64,000 nt of DNA from Clostridiales bacterium (GTDB lineage Bacteria > Bacillota > Clostridia > Lachnospirales > Lachnospiraceae), in assembly GCA_018365455.1 (NCBI GenBank), contig JAGZJZ010000017.1, positions 1-64,000 on the forward strand, read 5' to 3'. Positions 23,920-32,523 of the stretch are shown here, one piece after another. A program made the translations under genes and the position numbers. Every line of letters begins with the position of its first letter. The stretch's first letter is position 1. Under the pieces are notes generated by a model. The model saw only the letters and a program-made list of their open reading frames with translations. It made no database searches and had not been told where the DNA came from.

Positions 23920-26337
23920 ATGAATACATCATTATCATGGATTAAAGCATACGTTCCGGATCTGGAAGCGGATGCACAGGAATATACGGATGCGATGACT
24001 TTGTCAGGCACCAAGGTAGAGGGATTTGAGAGACTGGATGAAGACCTGGAAAAAATTATAATCGGACAAATTGAGTCTATTGAGAGACATCCGGATGCGG
24101 ATAAGCTGATTATCTGCCAGGTAAATGTAGGCACGGAAACCGTACAGATTGTAACAGGTGCTCCAAATGTAAAAGAAGGGGATAAAATTCCGGTTGTACT
24201 TGACGGCGGACGTGTAGCGGGCGGACATGACGGCAAGAAGACAAAAGGCGGAGTAAAGATTAAAAAAGGTAAGCTGCGCGGAATTGAGTCATGCGGTATG
24301 ATGTGCTCCATTGAAGAACTGGGATCAACAAGAGAGATGTACCCGGAATCACCGGAGTATGGTATTTACATTTTTCCGGCAGATGCTAAAGTAGGGGAAA
24401 GTGCCATACATGCGCTGGATTTAGACGATGTTGTATTTGAATATGAGATTACTTCCAATCGTGTGGACTGCTATAGCGTAATCGGTATCGCCAGAGAAGC
24501 GGCGGCTACTTTTAATAAAAAGTTTGTACCTCCGGTTGTAGCAGAAACGGGAAATGACGAAGATGTAAATGATTATATTAAAGTTACGGTAAAGGATTCG
24601 GAGCTTTGCCCGCGGTACTGTGCAAGAGTGGTTAAAAATATCAAAATTGCTCCTTCACCCGTGTGGATGCAGAGGCGCCTTGCAGCAAACGGCATACGTC
24701 CAATTAACAACATTGTAGATATTACCAACTACGTTATGGAAGAATACGGCCAGCCTATGCATGCTTATGACTATGACACGATTGCCAATCATGAAATTAT
24801 AGTGAGACGTGCAAATGCAGGTGAAAAATTTGTTACTCTGGATGGTCAGGAAAGAACTATGGATGAGTCCGTTCTGATGATCTGTGATGGAGAAAAAGCA
24901 GTTGGTATTGCCGGAATCATGGGTGGTGAAAATTCTATGATTACCGACAATGTAAAAACGATGTTATTTGAAGCTGCATGCTTCGATGGAACGAATATCA
25001 GACTTTCCAGTAAGAAAGTAGGGCTGCGTACAGATGCATCCGGTAAATTTGAAAAAGGACTGGACCCCAATAATGCCCAGGCTGCAATAGACCGTGCATG
25101 CCAGCTGGTGGAAGAACTGGGAGCAGGAGAAGTGGTAGGCGGAATGACCGATGTGTACGGCAAAAAGAAAAATCCGGTTCGCATCGGATTTGAACCGGAA
25201 AAGATAAATGCATTGCTGGGTACCGATATTTCCAAAGAAGATATGCTGGGATATTTTGAAAAAATTGGACTTAAATATGATGAAGCTGCCAACGAGATTA
25301 TTGCACCAACTTTTCGCCATGATCTGTTCCGTATGGCGGATCTGGCTGAAGAAGTGGCGAGATTCTATGGTTATGACAACATACCCACGACACTTCCAAA
25401 AGGGGAAGCTACCACAGGAAAATTGCCATTTAAGCTGAGAATTGAAGAAGTGGCAAGAGACATTGCAGAATTCTGCGGTTTCTCTCAGGGAATGACTTAT
25501 TCTTTCGAAAGTCCCAAGGTGTTTGACAAACTGCTTTTACCCGAAGATTCCGAATATCGCAAGGCAATCACGATCTCTAATCCATTAGGGGAAGATTTCA
25601 GTATCATGAGAACCATTTCTTTGAATGGTATGCTCACATCCCTTGCATTTAATTACAACCACAGAAATAAAAATGTGCGTTTATATGAACTTGGAAATAT
25701 TTATCTGCCCGCAGAGCTTCCGCTTAAGGAACTTCCGGATGAAAGAATGCAGTTTACCCTTGGCATGTATGGAGATGGAGATTTCTATACCATGAAGGGT
25801 GTGATTGAAGAGTTCTTTGAGAAAATCGGACTGCATGAGAAGGAAACCTATGATCCAAATTCCGGCAAACCATTTTTGCATCCCGGACGCCAGGCAAATA
25901 TTATCTACAATGGAAAAGTAGCAGGGTACCTGGGTGAAGTGCATCCGGAAGTGCTGGATAATTATGACATAGGGGATCGTGCTTATGTTGCAGTGCTGGA
26001 TATGCCTTTGATTGTAGAGATGTCCACCTTTGACCGTAAATTCAAAGGAATTGCCAAATTCCCTGCAGTGAACCGTGATCTTAGTATGGTTGTGCCAAAA
26101 GAAATTCTGGCTGGCCAGATTGAGGCAATGATCGCTCAGAGAGGCGGTACAATATTAGAGAGTTATCAGCTGTTTGATATCTATGAAGGCTCTCAGATTA
26201 AAGAAGGATATAAATCCATTGCTTACTCTATTACATTCCGGGCAAAGGATAAAACGCTGGAGGAAGCTGAAGTTTCTGCAGCAATGAAGAAAATATTAAA
26301 TGGTTTGGAATCCATGGGAATCGAGCTGAGACAGTAA
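23920..26337 (+). CDS. pheT: Phenylalanyl-tRNA synthetase beta subunit
   Basis: An 805-residue beta subunit in the usual order: a tRNA-binding OB domain (about 40-150), the B3/B4 editing domain (about 200-390, with NNIVDITNYVMEEYGQPMHAYDYD), B5 (about 405-475), a catalytic-like core (about 480-690) and the C-terminal anticodon-binding FDX domain (about 710-805, FPAVNRDLSMVVP). All domains are present and the length is normal. ATG 23920 follows AGAGAGGA. With PheS it forms the alpha2-beta2 enzyme. The histidine phosphatase gene begins one base after its stop. Confidence 0.97.
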   Translation: MNTSLSWIKAYVPDLEADAQEYTDAMTLSGTKVEGFERLDEDLEKIIIGQIESIERHPDADKLIICQVNVGTETVQIVTGAPNVKEGDKIPVVLDGGRVAGGHDGKKTKGGVKIKKGKLRGIESCGMMCSIEELGSTREMYPESPEYGIYIFPADAKVGESAIHALDLDDVVFEYEITSNRVDCYSVIGIAREAAATFNKKFVPPVVAETGNDEDVNDYIKVTVKDSELCPRYCARVVKNIKIAPSPVWMQRRLAANGIRPINNIVDITNYVMEEYGQPMHAYDYDTIANHEIIVRRANAGEKFVTLDGQERTMDESVLMICDGEKAVGIAGIMGGENSMITDNVKTMLFEAACFDGTNIRLSSKKVGLRTDASGKFEKGLDPNNAQAAIDRACQLVEELGAGEVVGGMTDVYGKKKNPVRIGFEPEKINALLGTDISKEDMLGYFEKIGLKYDEAANEIIAPTFRHDLFRMADLAEEVARFYGYDNIPTTLPKGEATTGKLPFKLRIEEVARDIAEFCGFSQGMTYSFESPKVFDKLLLPEDSEYRKAITISNPLGEDFSIMRTISLNGMLTSLAFNYNHRNKNVRLYELGNIYLPAELPLKELPDERMQFTLGMYGDGDFYTMKGVIEEFFEKIGLHEKETYDPNSGKPFLHPGRQANIIYNGKVAGYLGEVHPEVLDNYDIGDRAYVAVLDMPLIVEMSTFDRKFKGIAKFPAVNRDLSMVVPKEILAGQIEAMIAQRGGTILESYQLFDIYEGSQIKEGYKSIAYSITFRAKDKTLEEAEVSAAMKKILNGLESMGIELRQ

Positions 26338-26338
26338 T

Positions 26339-26950
26339 ATGAAAATTTTCATTATGAGGCACGGAGAGACGGACTGGAATACCCAGAAACGTCTTCAGGG
26401 CCGGACCGATATTTCTTTGAACGAAAATGGAAGAGAATTGGCAAGGGTTACAGCAGAAGCATTGCGGGATGTCCCTTTTGATCTGGCAATCAGCAGTCCT
26501 CTGGCACGGGCTTTGGAAACAGCTGATATTGTAATCGGAGATCGCAATATTCCAATATTGCGGGATGAGCGGCTCATCGAAATCAGTTTTGGAGTTTTTG
26601 AAGGCATGATCAGCAGCAAAGAGTATTATGAGATTCCCGATCCGGACTTTTCAAACTTTTTCCTGGCGCCGGATAGGTATCTGCCACCACCCCAGGGTGA
26701 GGACATCCGATCACTTGGGGCACGGACAAAAGCATTTATGGAAGATATTTTAAATCGTGAGGAGTATCAGGAGAAAACCATCCTGGTTACTACTCATGGC
26801 GGTGCGATGCGTGGATTATTAAACAGCTTGCGTACATTTGAAATGTCGGATTTCTGGAATGGAGGGGTTCCGAAAAATTGTGGTGTCGCAATCCTGGAGT
26901 GCCGGGATGGGAAGGCAGAAGTGCTGGAAGAAAATAAAATATACTATTAG
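26339..26950 (+). CDS. Histidine phosphatase family protein (phosphoglycerate-mutase-like)
   Basis: A 203-residue phosphatase of the branch that contains CobC and GpmB. The catalytic RHGETDWN (residues 7-14), the arginine in SSPLARALETA (about 57-67), the acid in ERLIEISFGVFEG (about 81-93) and the second His in VTTHGGAMRG are all present. The substrate is not evident; relatives remove phosphate from sugars, nucleotides or cobalamin intermediates. It starts one base after the pheT stop, so it is translated from the pheST message, although it need not share its function. Confidence 0.88.
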   Translation: MKIFIMRHGETDWNTQKRLQGRTDISLNENGRELARVTAEALRDVPFDLAISSPLARALETADIVIGDRNIPILRDERLIEISFGVFEGMISSKEYYEIPDPDFSNFFLAPDRYLPPPQGEDIRSLGARTKAFMEDILNREEYQEKTILVTTHGGAMRGLLNSLRTFEMSDFWNGGVPKNCGVAILECRDGKAEVLEENKIYY

Positions 26951-26965
26951 GTGTGAAAAATGGTG

Positions 26966-27037
26966 AAAATGCCTGTACTGGAAGGGGCTTTTGGTTGTAT
27001 CCGCAACTGCGAAGCCGCCAACTGGTACAGGCATTTT
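26966..27037. terminator. Bidirectional terminator after pheST unit
   Basis: AAAATGCCTGTAC (26966-26978) and GTACAGGCATTTT (27025-27037) form a 13-bp stem whose 46-base interior carries a second stem (GGCTT/GAAGCC). A and T tracts at the base suit termination from both sides; the next gene is convergent. Confidence 0.75.
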
Positions 27038-27042
27038 ATGGT

Positions 27043-27582
27043 TTAATTTTTTAATACTTCGGAAGGAATCGATTTAAATAAATTAATATTTGGAGTATGG
27101 TTCGTAAATGCAGCGAAGAAAAATGCTAACAGAAGCAGGAGACAGAGACACAATATATTGGATGTGTGGTTTCCTGTTTTTTTGCATGCACTTAAGTACC
27201 AGCTGAAAAAGTAGCAGACCAGAACACCCAGGATGAAGATCAGAATATCCATAGCCAGGTAGTTTGTTCCGATAATACCGGTGTAAGTATAAAAAAATGC
27301 AACGATAAACAACAGTCCGGCAAAGCAGCCGATGGTCTTGGCGGTGACAAAGGAAGAAAAATTCTTTCCGATCATAAAATATTCGATAAATGTGAGAAAC
27401 AAAAAAGGGAAGAATAACATCTTCAGGTGTTCCCAGGTGGATTCGTTTATAGGGGAAATAAAGGCGATGAGGTAATGGTAGCCGCTCCATTTATATATAA
27501 AGTGGAAAAGAGTCCCCAGAACTATCGCCAGCAGAGCAAAGGTAAGCTCATAGTAAAAATATTGTTTTTTAATGGATTTCAT
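27043..27582 (-). CDS. Membrane protein, DUF6512-like
   Basis: A 179-residue membrane protein with about five helices. The segment FISPINESTWEHLKMLFFP (about 35-53) is the recognisable hallmark of a clostridial family (DUF6512, from memory) of unknown role. I start it at ATG 27582, preceded by GGAGGT; the frame is open for 15 more codons, but that part lacks a ribosome site. It is a single gene between convergent and divergent neighbours. Confidence 0.75.
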   Translation of the reverse strand: MKSIKKQYFYYELTFALLAIVLGTLFHFIYKWSGYHYLIAFISPINESTWEHLKMLFFPFLFLTFIEYFMIGKNFSSFVTAKTIGCFAGLLFIVAFFYTYTGIIGTNYLAMDILIFILGVLVCYFFSWYLSACKKTGNHTSNILCLCLLLLLAFFFAAFTNHTPNINLFKSIPSEVLKN

Positions 27583-27734
27583 AGTTATACCTCCTGCATA
27601 CCGCAGGGTTGGCCTGCAATACTGCATTTATAAATCGTTTGAAAGGAACGGTATTCATTTGATGAATGTAGCTGGTCTTTTTCATTAGTGTATGGGATAT
27701 TAGAAAAATTATGTAAAAGATTAGAATTAATCCA

Positions 27735-27763
27735 TTGCAATTATATATAAATTTTGATAAAAT
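27735..27763 (+). promoter_or_regulatory. Promoter of LacI regulator gene
   Basis: TTGCAA (27735-27740), a 17-bp spacer and TAAAAT (27758-27763). The operator-like sequence at 27782-27793 lies about 15 bases past the expected start point. Confidence 0.55.
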
Positions 27764-27781
27764 AATATATAAATAATTTAA

Positions 27782-27793
27782 TTAGACGTTTAT
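27782..27793. promoter_or_regulatory. LacI-type operator in regulator leader
   Basis: TTAGACGTTTAT matches 10 of 12 bases of the perfect palindrome ATAAACGTTTAT at 39472-39483, including the central CG characteristic of LacI-family sites. It suggests self-regulation and a shared regulator for the two units. Confidence 0.5.
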
Positions 27794-27832
27794 ATGCGAT
27801 AAAATCGTGTGAAAGGATGGGTATATTCGGTT

Positions 27833-28834
27833 ATGAAGGTGAGCATAAAGAGTATTAGCGAGAAGACAGGTTTCTCGCCGGCTACCATTTCAAATGCGCT
27901 GAATCACAAAAAGGGTGTGAATGCGCAGACATCGGCGGAGATTTTCCGTGTTGCGAAAGAGATGGGGTATATCAGTGAATCCAGCATTCGCAAGATCAAA
28001 TTTGTCATCTTTAAAAAAAATGGTTTGATCATCGATGATACGCCGTTTTTCTCATTGCTGATTGACGGTTTTGAGAAGGAATGCCGGGAGTCGGGATTTG
28101 AAATGGTTATCTGCCATTTGAATCAGAAGGATGAGGACTACGAAGAACAGGTGCATTGGATGATAAACGACAGCGCTTCGGCTATTGTGCTGCTTGGCAC
28201 TGAGCTTATGGAAGAGGATGTGAAAATTTTTAAGAGTGCAGGCTGTCCGTTTTTAATGCTGGATTACTGGGCTGGAGATATGTCCTTTAACGGAGTGCTG
28301 ATTAATAATGCGGATTCTTCCAGAAAAGCAGTGGAATACCTGATTCAAAAAGGGCATAAGGAAATCGGCTATCTCAGAGGGAGTTTTCGTATCAAGGCGT
28401 TTCGTTCCAGGGCGGTGGGCTATGGTACGGCAATGCAGAAAGCGAACCTTCCGGTGAAAAATGAATATACGGTGACTCTTCCCACTACCTTAAACGGTGC
28501 ATATCAGGAAATGCTAAAGTACCTGCAGAAGAAAGTAAAATTACCTACTGCATATTTTGCGGATAACGATATGATTGCACTTGGTGCCATGAAAGCGCTT
28601 CAGGAAATGGGATACCGGGTTCCGGAGGATGTTTCTCTGGTTGGTTTTGATGACCTTCCTTTCAGTGAGATATCTTCACCGGCACTCACTACCCTTCGCG
28701 TGCCCAAACAGGAGATGGGAAAACTTGCGGTTCGCCGGGTAATTGACATGATAAAAAAAGATGATGATCAGGTTAATACGAAGATTCAGGTCTGCACAAA
28801 GTTTATTGAACGGGATAGTGTTTGTGACAGGTAA
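27833..28834 (+). CDS. LacI family transcriptional regulator
   Basis: A 333-residue regulator: an N-terminal helix-turn-helix (VSIKSISEKTGFSPATISNALN, residues 2-23, then the hinge), and a periplasmic-binding-protein-like sugar domain ending with GFDDLPFSEISSPALTTLRVPKQEMG, as in GalR/LacI proteins. ATG 27833 is my choice; AAAGGATG lies rather far upstream (about 15 bases), and a GTG at 27809 is in front of it. It sits at the head of a locus with an ABC sugar importer, two glycosidases, an isomerase, transketolase and kinase. A matching palindrome overlaps the promoter of the catabolic operon 11.7 kb away, so it probably represses that operon until a sugar is present. Confidence 0.9.
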   Translation: MKVSIKSISEKTGFSPATISNALNHKKGVNAQTSAEIFRVAKEMGYISESSIRKIKFVIFKKNGLIIDDTPFFSLLIDGFEKECRESGFEMVICHLNQKDEDYEEQVHWMINDSASAIVLLGTELMEEDVKIFKSAGCPFLMLDYWAGDMSFNGVLINNADSSRKAVEYLIQKGHKEIGYLRGSFRIKAFRSRAVGYGTAMQKANLPVKNEYTVTLPTTLNGAYQEMLKYLQKKVKLPTAYFADNDMIALGAMKALQEMGYRVPEDVSLVGFDDLPFSEISSPALTTLRVPKQEMGKLAVRRVIDMIKKDDDQVNTKIQVCTKFIERDSVCDR

Positions 28835-28872
28835 TAAAAATAAAGTTTAAGGTAAAGTATGGTAGATTGTAA

Positions 28873-28900
28873 ACGGCCGGGGGAAACCCCGGCTGTTTTT
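28873..28900 (+). terminator. Terminator after LacI regulator
   Basis: ACGGCCGGGG and CCCCGGCTGT form a 10-bp stem closed by a GAAA tetraloop, followed by T's. A very strong intrinsic terminator. Confidence 0.9.
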
Positions 28901-29247
28901 TGTGGAAAAATCATGGTGAAAGGGGAGTATCAGAAAAGTGATTTGTTTAAATGATGTGGGGAATTAATTTAAGGGCATTCATTGTAGTTTTATGTAAATA
29001 TTTATGTGAATATATATAGTGAAAGTACTTGCACCGATATTTGATGTGAAATATGCATAATAATGGAGATGCAATATTGTTAAAATGTACAGAATAACGA
29101 TAATGTACTTGAATTTATTTAAATAACATGGTAATATTAGTTTAAATCAAATTTAAATAAATTTAAGAGATAACGCAAACGGACTTGAATGTTTAAATAA
29201 CGATTTAAATGATTCAAAAAAATTATTTTATTCAGGAGGATTTCATT
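28901..29247. other. AT-rich control region ahead of ABC importer
   Basis: No gene. A possible promoter is TTGTTA (29077-29082), 16 bp, GATAAT (29099-29104). At 29192-29209 is TTTAAAT-AACG-ATTTAAA, a palindrome of 7-base arms with a CG-containing centre, about 25 bp before the ribosome site; it could be an operator. Several other TTTAAAT strings surround it. Confidence 0.45.
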
Positions 29248-30579
29248 ATGAAGAGTAAGAAGATCACATCGTTATTATTGGTATCGGCTATGCTGGCAAC
29301 AACATTTTTAAGCGGATGTCAGGGATCTGGCGGCGGTTCGGCAACGGATGCAAAGACAGAAGCGGGAACTGCAAAAGAAAGTGAAGCTAAGCAGGACGGC
29401 GCATCTTCTGGAGATTCCACAGAAGTAACATTTTGGACTTTAAATACCAGGCAGAATGCAGTAGATCCTATCGTTGAAGAGTTTAATGCGGCGCATGAGG
29501 ATATGAAGGTTACCGTTGCTTATTACGATACGGACGGAATCAAAGATGCATGTAAGGTTGCTGCTTCTTCAAAAACGCTTCCGAATATGTGGTTTAACTG
29601 GGGTGGAAGCTTAGGCGGCTTCTATGCGGAAAACGGACTTACCTATGATCTGACCGAATATGCAAAGGAACATAAATGGAATGAGACGTTCAGCGAGGGA
29701 GCATTGACACTTTGTGAACTGGGCGGGCAGCTTTCCGGATATCCAACCAGCTATAATGTGCTTGATGTATATTACCGGAAAGATATTTTTGAACAATATA
29801 ATATTGCAGTGCCCACTACTTTTGAAGAATTTGAGCAGGCATGTGCAACGTTAAAAGAAAATGGGATCACACCGATTTCTACTGCAGGCCTGAACGGATG
29901 GCATGTTATGCGTTTTGTAGAACTTTTGATTGAGCATTACGCAGGAGCTGAGGAACATGATAAGATGAATACCTTTGAAACCAGCTATGACAATGATGCT
30001 ACGGTACAGGCACTTACAAAATTTAAGGAATTCTGTGACAAGGGATATTTCCCGGATGGATTTGTTACGGCAGACCCCAACGATACGCAGATGGCAGTAT
30101 TCTCCGGAACAGCAGCAATGGATATTCAGGGACAGTGGTATGACGGTAAAATCGTGCAGGAGGAACAGGACATTAATTTATACGGAACATTCCCATTCCC
30201 CTCAGGTGGTACAAACCGATTATCCGCTTTTGTGGAAATGACACAGTTTAATGCAGATAATACAGATGCTCAGTTAAATGCATGTATGGAGTTTATGGAT
30301 TATTATTATAGCAAAGAAAATACAGAAAAGTATGCAGAGTACTATAATCTGCCCCTTCCAAAAGCAGATGCAGAAATGCCTGAGGGTCAGCCAAATGTTC
30401 CGGAAATGCTGGAAACAGCAGAAAAGAACGGCACCTTTACCATTACCGACCAGGCATTCCCAACAGAGATCGCAGATGCTCTGTTTGATGTACAGGATGG
30501 AATAGCCAACGGACAGACCACTCCGGAAGATGGAGCAAAGAAGATTCAGGAAGCAATTGATGCTTACAATAATAAGTAA
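29248..30579 (+). CDS. ABC sugar transporter, substrate-binding lipoprotein
   Basis: A 443-residue extracellular solute-binding protein of family 1. A signal peptide ends in the lipobox LSGC (Cys near residue 23), then a Gly/Ser/Ala-rich linker (about 24-55), then the binding domain beginning EVTFWTLNTRQNAVDPIVEEFN. ATG 29248 follows AGGAGGA. It delivers sugars or oligosaccharides to the two permeases encoded next. No ATPase gene is in the operon, which is usual for this class, where a shared MsmK-type ATPase from elsewhere energises several importers. A GC hairpin after it (30601-30621) probably keeps the permeases at a lower level. Confidence 0.92.
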   Translation: MKSKKITSLLLVSAMLATTFLSGCQGSGGGSATDAKTEAGTAKESEAKQDGASSGDSTEVTFWTLNTRQNAVDPIVEEFNAAHEDMKVTVAYYDTDGIKDACKVAASSKTLPNMWFNWGGSLGGFYAENGLTYDLTEYAKEHKWNETFSEGALTLCELGGQLSGYPTSYNVLDVYYRKDIFEQYNIAVPTTFEEFEQACATLKENGITPISTAGLNGWHVMRFVELLIEHYAGAEEHDKMNTFETSYDNDATVQALTKFKEFCDKGYFPDGFVTADPNDTQMAVFSGTAAMDIQGQWYDGKIVQEEQDINLYGTFPFPSGGTNRLSAFVEMTQFNADNTDAQLNACMEFMDYYYSKENTEKYAEYYNLPLPKADAEMPEGQPNVPEMLETAEKNGTFTITDQAFPTEIADALFDVQDGIANGQTTPEDGAKKIQEAIDAYNNK

Positions 30580-30600
30580 ATAAATTCCCTGAATCGGTAG

Positions 30601-30621
30601 CGGCGGGCGGGCAGCCCGCCG
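30601..30621 (+). promoter_or_regulatory. GC hairpin between binding-protein and permease genes
   Basis: CGGCGGGC (30601-30608) and GCCCGCCG (30614-30621) make an all-GC 8-bp stem with a 5-base loop and no T run. Such stems protect the upstream message from 3' decay or thin out readthrough, giving more binding protein than permease. Confidence 0.65.
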
Positions 30622-30646
30622 GATCACAATAGATTGGAGTGAGACC

Positions 30647-31519
30647 ATGAAGAAAAAAACTAAAATTGACTGGGGTGCATATGCATTTATGATTCCGGCT
30701 GGAATTATTTATCTCTCGGTAATCGTTGCACCTGTGTGTTATTCCTTTTTTATCAGCCTGTTCAAATGGAATGGAATTGGCGATATGGAATTTGTTGGGG
30801 CAAAAAATTACATACAGCTATTTACCAATGACCCGATTTTTATAACCGCAATTAAAAATAATTTAATATGGATTGTGCTGACTGTTTTCGTCACGATGAC
30901 TGTGGCGCTGGCATTTGCGGTCATATTGAATAAGAAATTTAAAGGGCGCACATTTTTTCGTGGATTCTTCTATTTCCCCTGTGTCATTGCTCCAATTGCA
31001 GTGTCTATTATCTGGAGATGGATTTATAATCCGAATATTGGGTTCATTAACCAATTCTGTCAGGCGCTGGGCATTAACTTTTCACAGAGCTGGATCTCTG
31101 ATCCGAATGTAAGCTTATATGCCATATTTGCAGCTTCTTTATGGCAGGCGATCGGACAGCCTATGATTTTGTTCCTTGCAGGACTTCAGGCGGTTTCTGT
31201 GGATGTGCTGGAAGCAGCTACGATTGACGGCGCATCCGGTATTAAGAAGTTTTTCTTTATTACCGTTCCTCTCTTAAAGGAGACATTTGTAATCGTCATA
31301 GCAACTCTGGTAGTGGCAGCCATGAAGGTATTTGATGTGGTGCAGGGGCTAACCGGCGGCGGACCAAATAACTCCACCCAGATGCTGTCCACCTATATGT
31401 ATTCCCAGACATTTCAGTACAATAATGTGGGCATGGGAACCACGGTGGCATGTATTATGGTTATCATCATGCTGGTTGTAATTGTGCCGTATGTTGTATT
31501 TACGGCGAAAGAAGATTAG
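30647..31519 (+). CDS. ABC sugar transporter permease 1
   Basis: A 290-residue permease of the MalF/UgpA type with six membrane helices. The cytoplasmic loop that contacts the ATPase is seen as EAATIDGASGIKKFFFITVPLL (about 189-210), the EAA motif. ATG 30647 follows GGAGTGAG. It pairs with the next permease to form the channel; the binding protein upstream gives substrate specificity. The short N-terminal tail without a large outer loop is typical of Gram-positive members. Confidence 0.93.
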   Translation: MKKKTKIDWGAYAFMIPAGIIYLSVIVAPVCYSFFISLFKWNGIGDMEFVGAKNYIQLFTNDPIFITAIKNNLIWIVLTVFVTMTVALAFAVILNKKFKGRTFFRGFFYFPCVIAPIAVSIIWRWIYNPNIGFINQFCQALGINFSQSWISDPNVSLYAIFAASLWQAIGQPMILFLAGLQAVSVDVLEAATIDGASGIKKFFFITVPLLKETFVIVIATLVVAAMKVFDVVQGLTGGGPNNSTQMLSTYMYSQTFQYNNVGMGTTVACIMVIIMLVVIVPYVVFTAKED

Positions 31520-31528
31520 GAGGCTGTT

Positions 31529-32368
31529 ATGGACGGAAAACAGATGAAAATATCAAAAAAAGTAATCCTGTATGTCATATTGGCCATACTGGCGCTGATC
31601 TGGATTGTTCCTATGCTCACCCTGCTTCTGACAGCGATCAAAGGAAAAAAAGATTTCTACAGCGGGCTCAGCCTGTTCAGCGTTCCGGCTGAAATTGCCT
31701 GGGATAACTTCACCAACGCAATTACCAAAGGAAGACTGCTTACTTATATGAAGAACGACCTGATCGTTTCCGGTCTGAAAGTTCCCATCGGAATTGTGAT
31801 TGAAGCGCTGGCGGCTTTTGCACTAACCAGACTGAACATCAAACACAAAACAGGATGGTTTGTATTTTTCCTGGTGGGAATGATGCTTCCCATGCAGACA
31901 GCACTGGTACCCATCAATATTATTTACAGTAAATTGAACCTTTTAAATTCTTATTTTGGATTATTTTATGTATATGTTGGTTTTGGTATTTCTTATGGTA
32001 TTTTGATACTCAGGGGATTTTTTAAAGGGATTCCCAAGGATATTGATGAAGCGGCTTATATTGATGGCTGCACAAGATGGCAGATGTTCTGGCGGATTTT
32101 ACTTCCCATTGCAAAACCGGCAGTGGCGACCTTGATAATTACGGATTTTCTGGCTACCTGGAATGAATACCTTTTGGCAAGCGTAATTATCAACGACAAT
32201 ATGAAGAAGACGGTGCCGGTGGGAATTATGACTTTTGTTGGAGAACATGGTACGGATTATGGATATCTCTGTGCAGGCGTACTCTTATCCGTCATTCCGG
32301 TACTGGCAGTTTATCTGATATTCCAGCGTTATTTTGTAGAAGGTATGGCTGGGGCAGTGAAATCTTGA
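31529..32368 (+). CDS. ABC sugar transporter permease 2
   Basis: A 279-residue permease of the MalG/UgpE type with six helices and the EAA loop DEAAYIDGCTRWQMFWRILLP (about 172-192). ATG 31529 is preceded by AGGAGG, nine bases after the stop of permease 1. The C terminus is short, as usual. The next gene, a cytoplasmic glycosidase, begins 155 bp later; the gap holds two short stems (TCCAC/GTGGA near 32400 and GGCAG/CTGCC near 32480) but no clear terminator, so the glycosidase is likely co-transcribed and would act on the imported oligosaccharide. Confidence 0.93.
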   Translation: MDGKQMKISKKVILYVILAILALIWIVPMLTLLLTAIKGKKDFYSGLSLFSVPAEIAWDNFTNAITKGRLLTYMKNDLIVSGLKVPIGIVIEALAAFALTRLNIKHKTGWFVFFLVGMMLPMQTALVPINIIYSKLNLLNSYFGLFYVYVGFGISYGILILRGFFKGIPKDIDEAAYIDGCTRWQMFWRILLPIAKPAVATLIITDFLATWNEYLLASVIINDNMKKTVPVGIMTFVGEHGTDYGYLCAGVLLSVIPVLAVYLIFQRYFVEGMAGAVKS

Positions 32369-32523
32369 TGTATTAACAGGAAGGTATAGAAAGCGGATTC
32401 CACAGGTAGTGGAGCGTTCATAAGGCAGAAGAAAATGCTCGAACAGGCTTTTATGGACTGCTGAAATATGAACAGGAAGTGGCAGACGGATGAGCTGACT
32501 GCCGGGAAAGCGAGGATATAGAC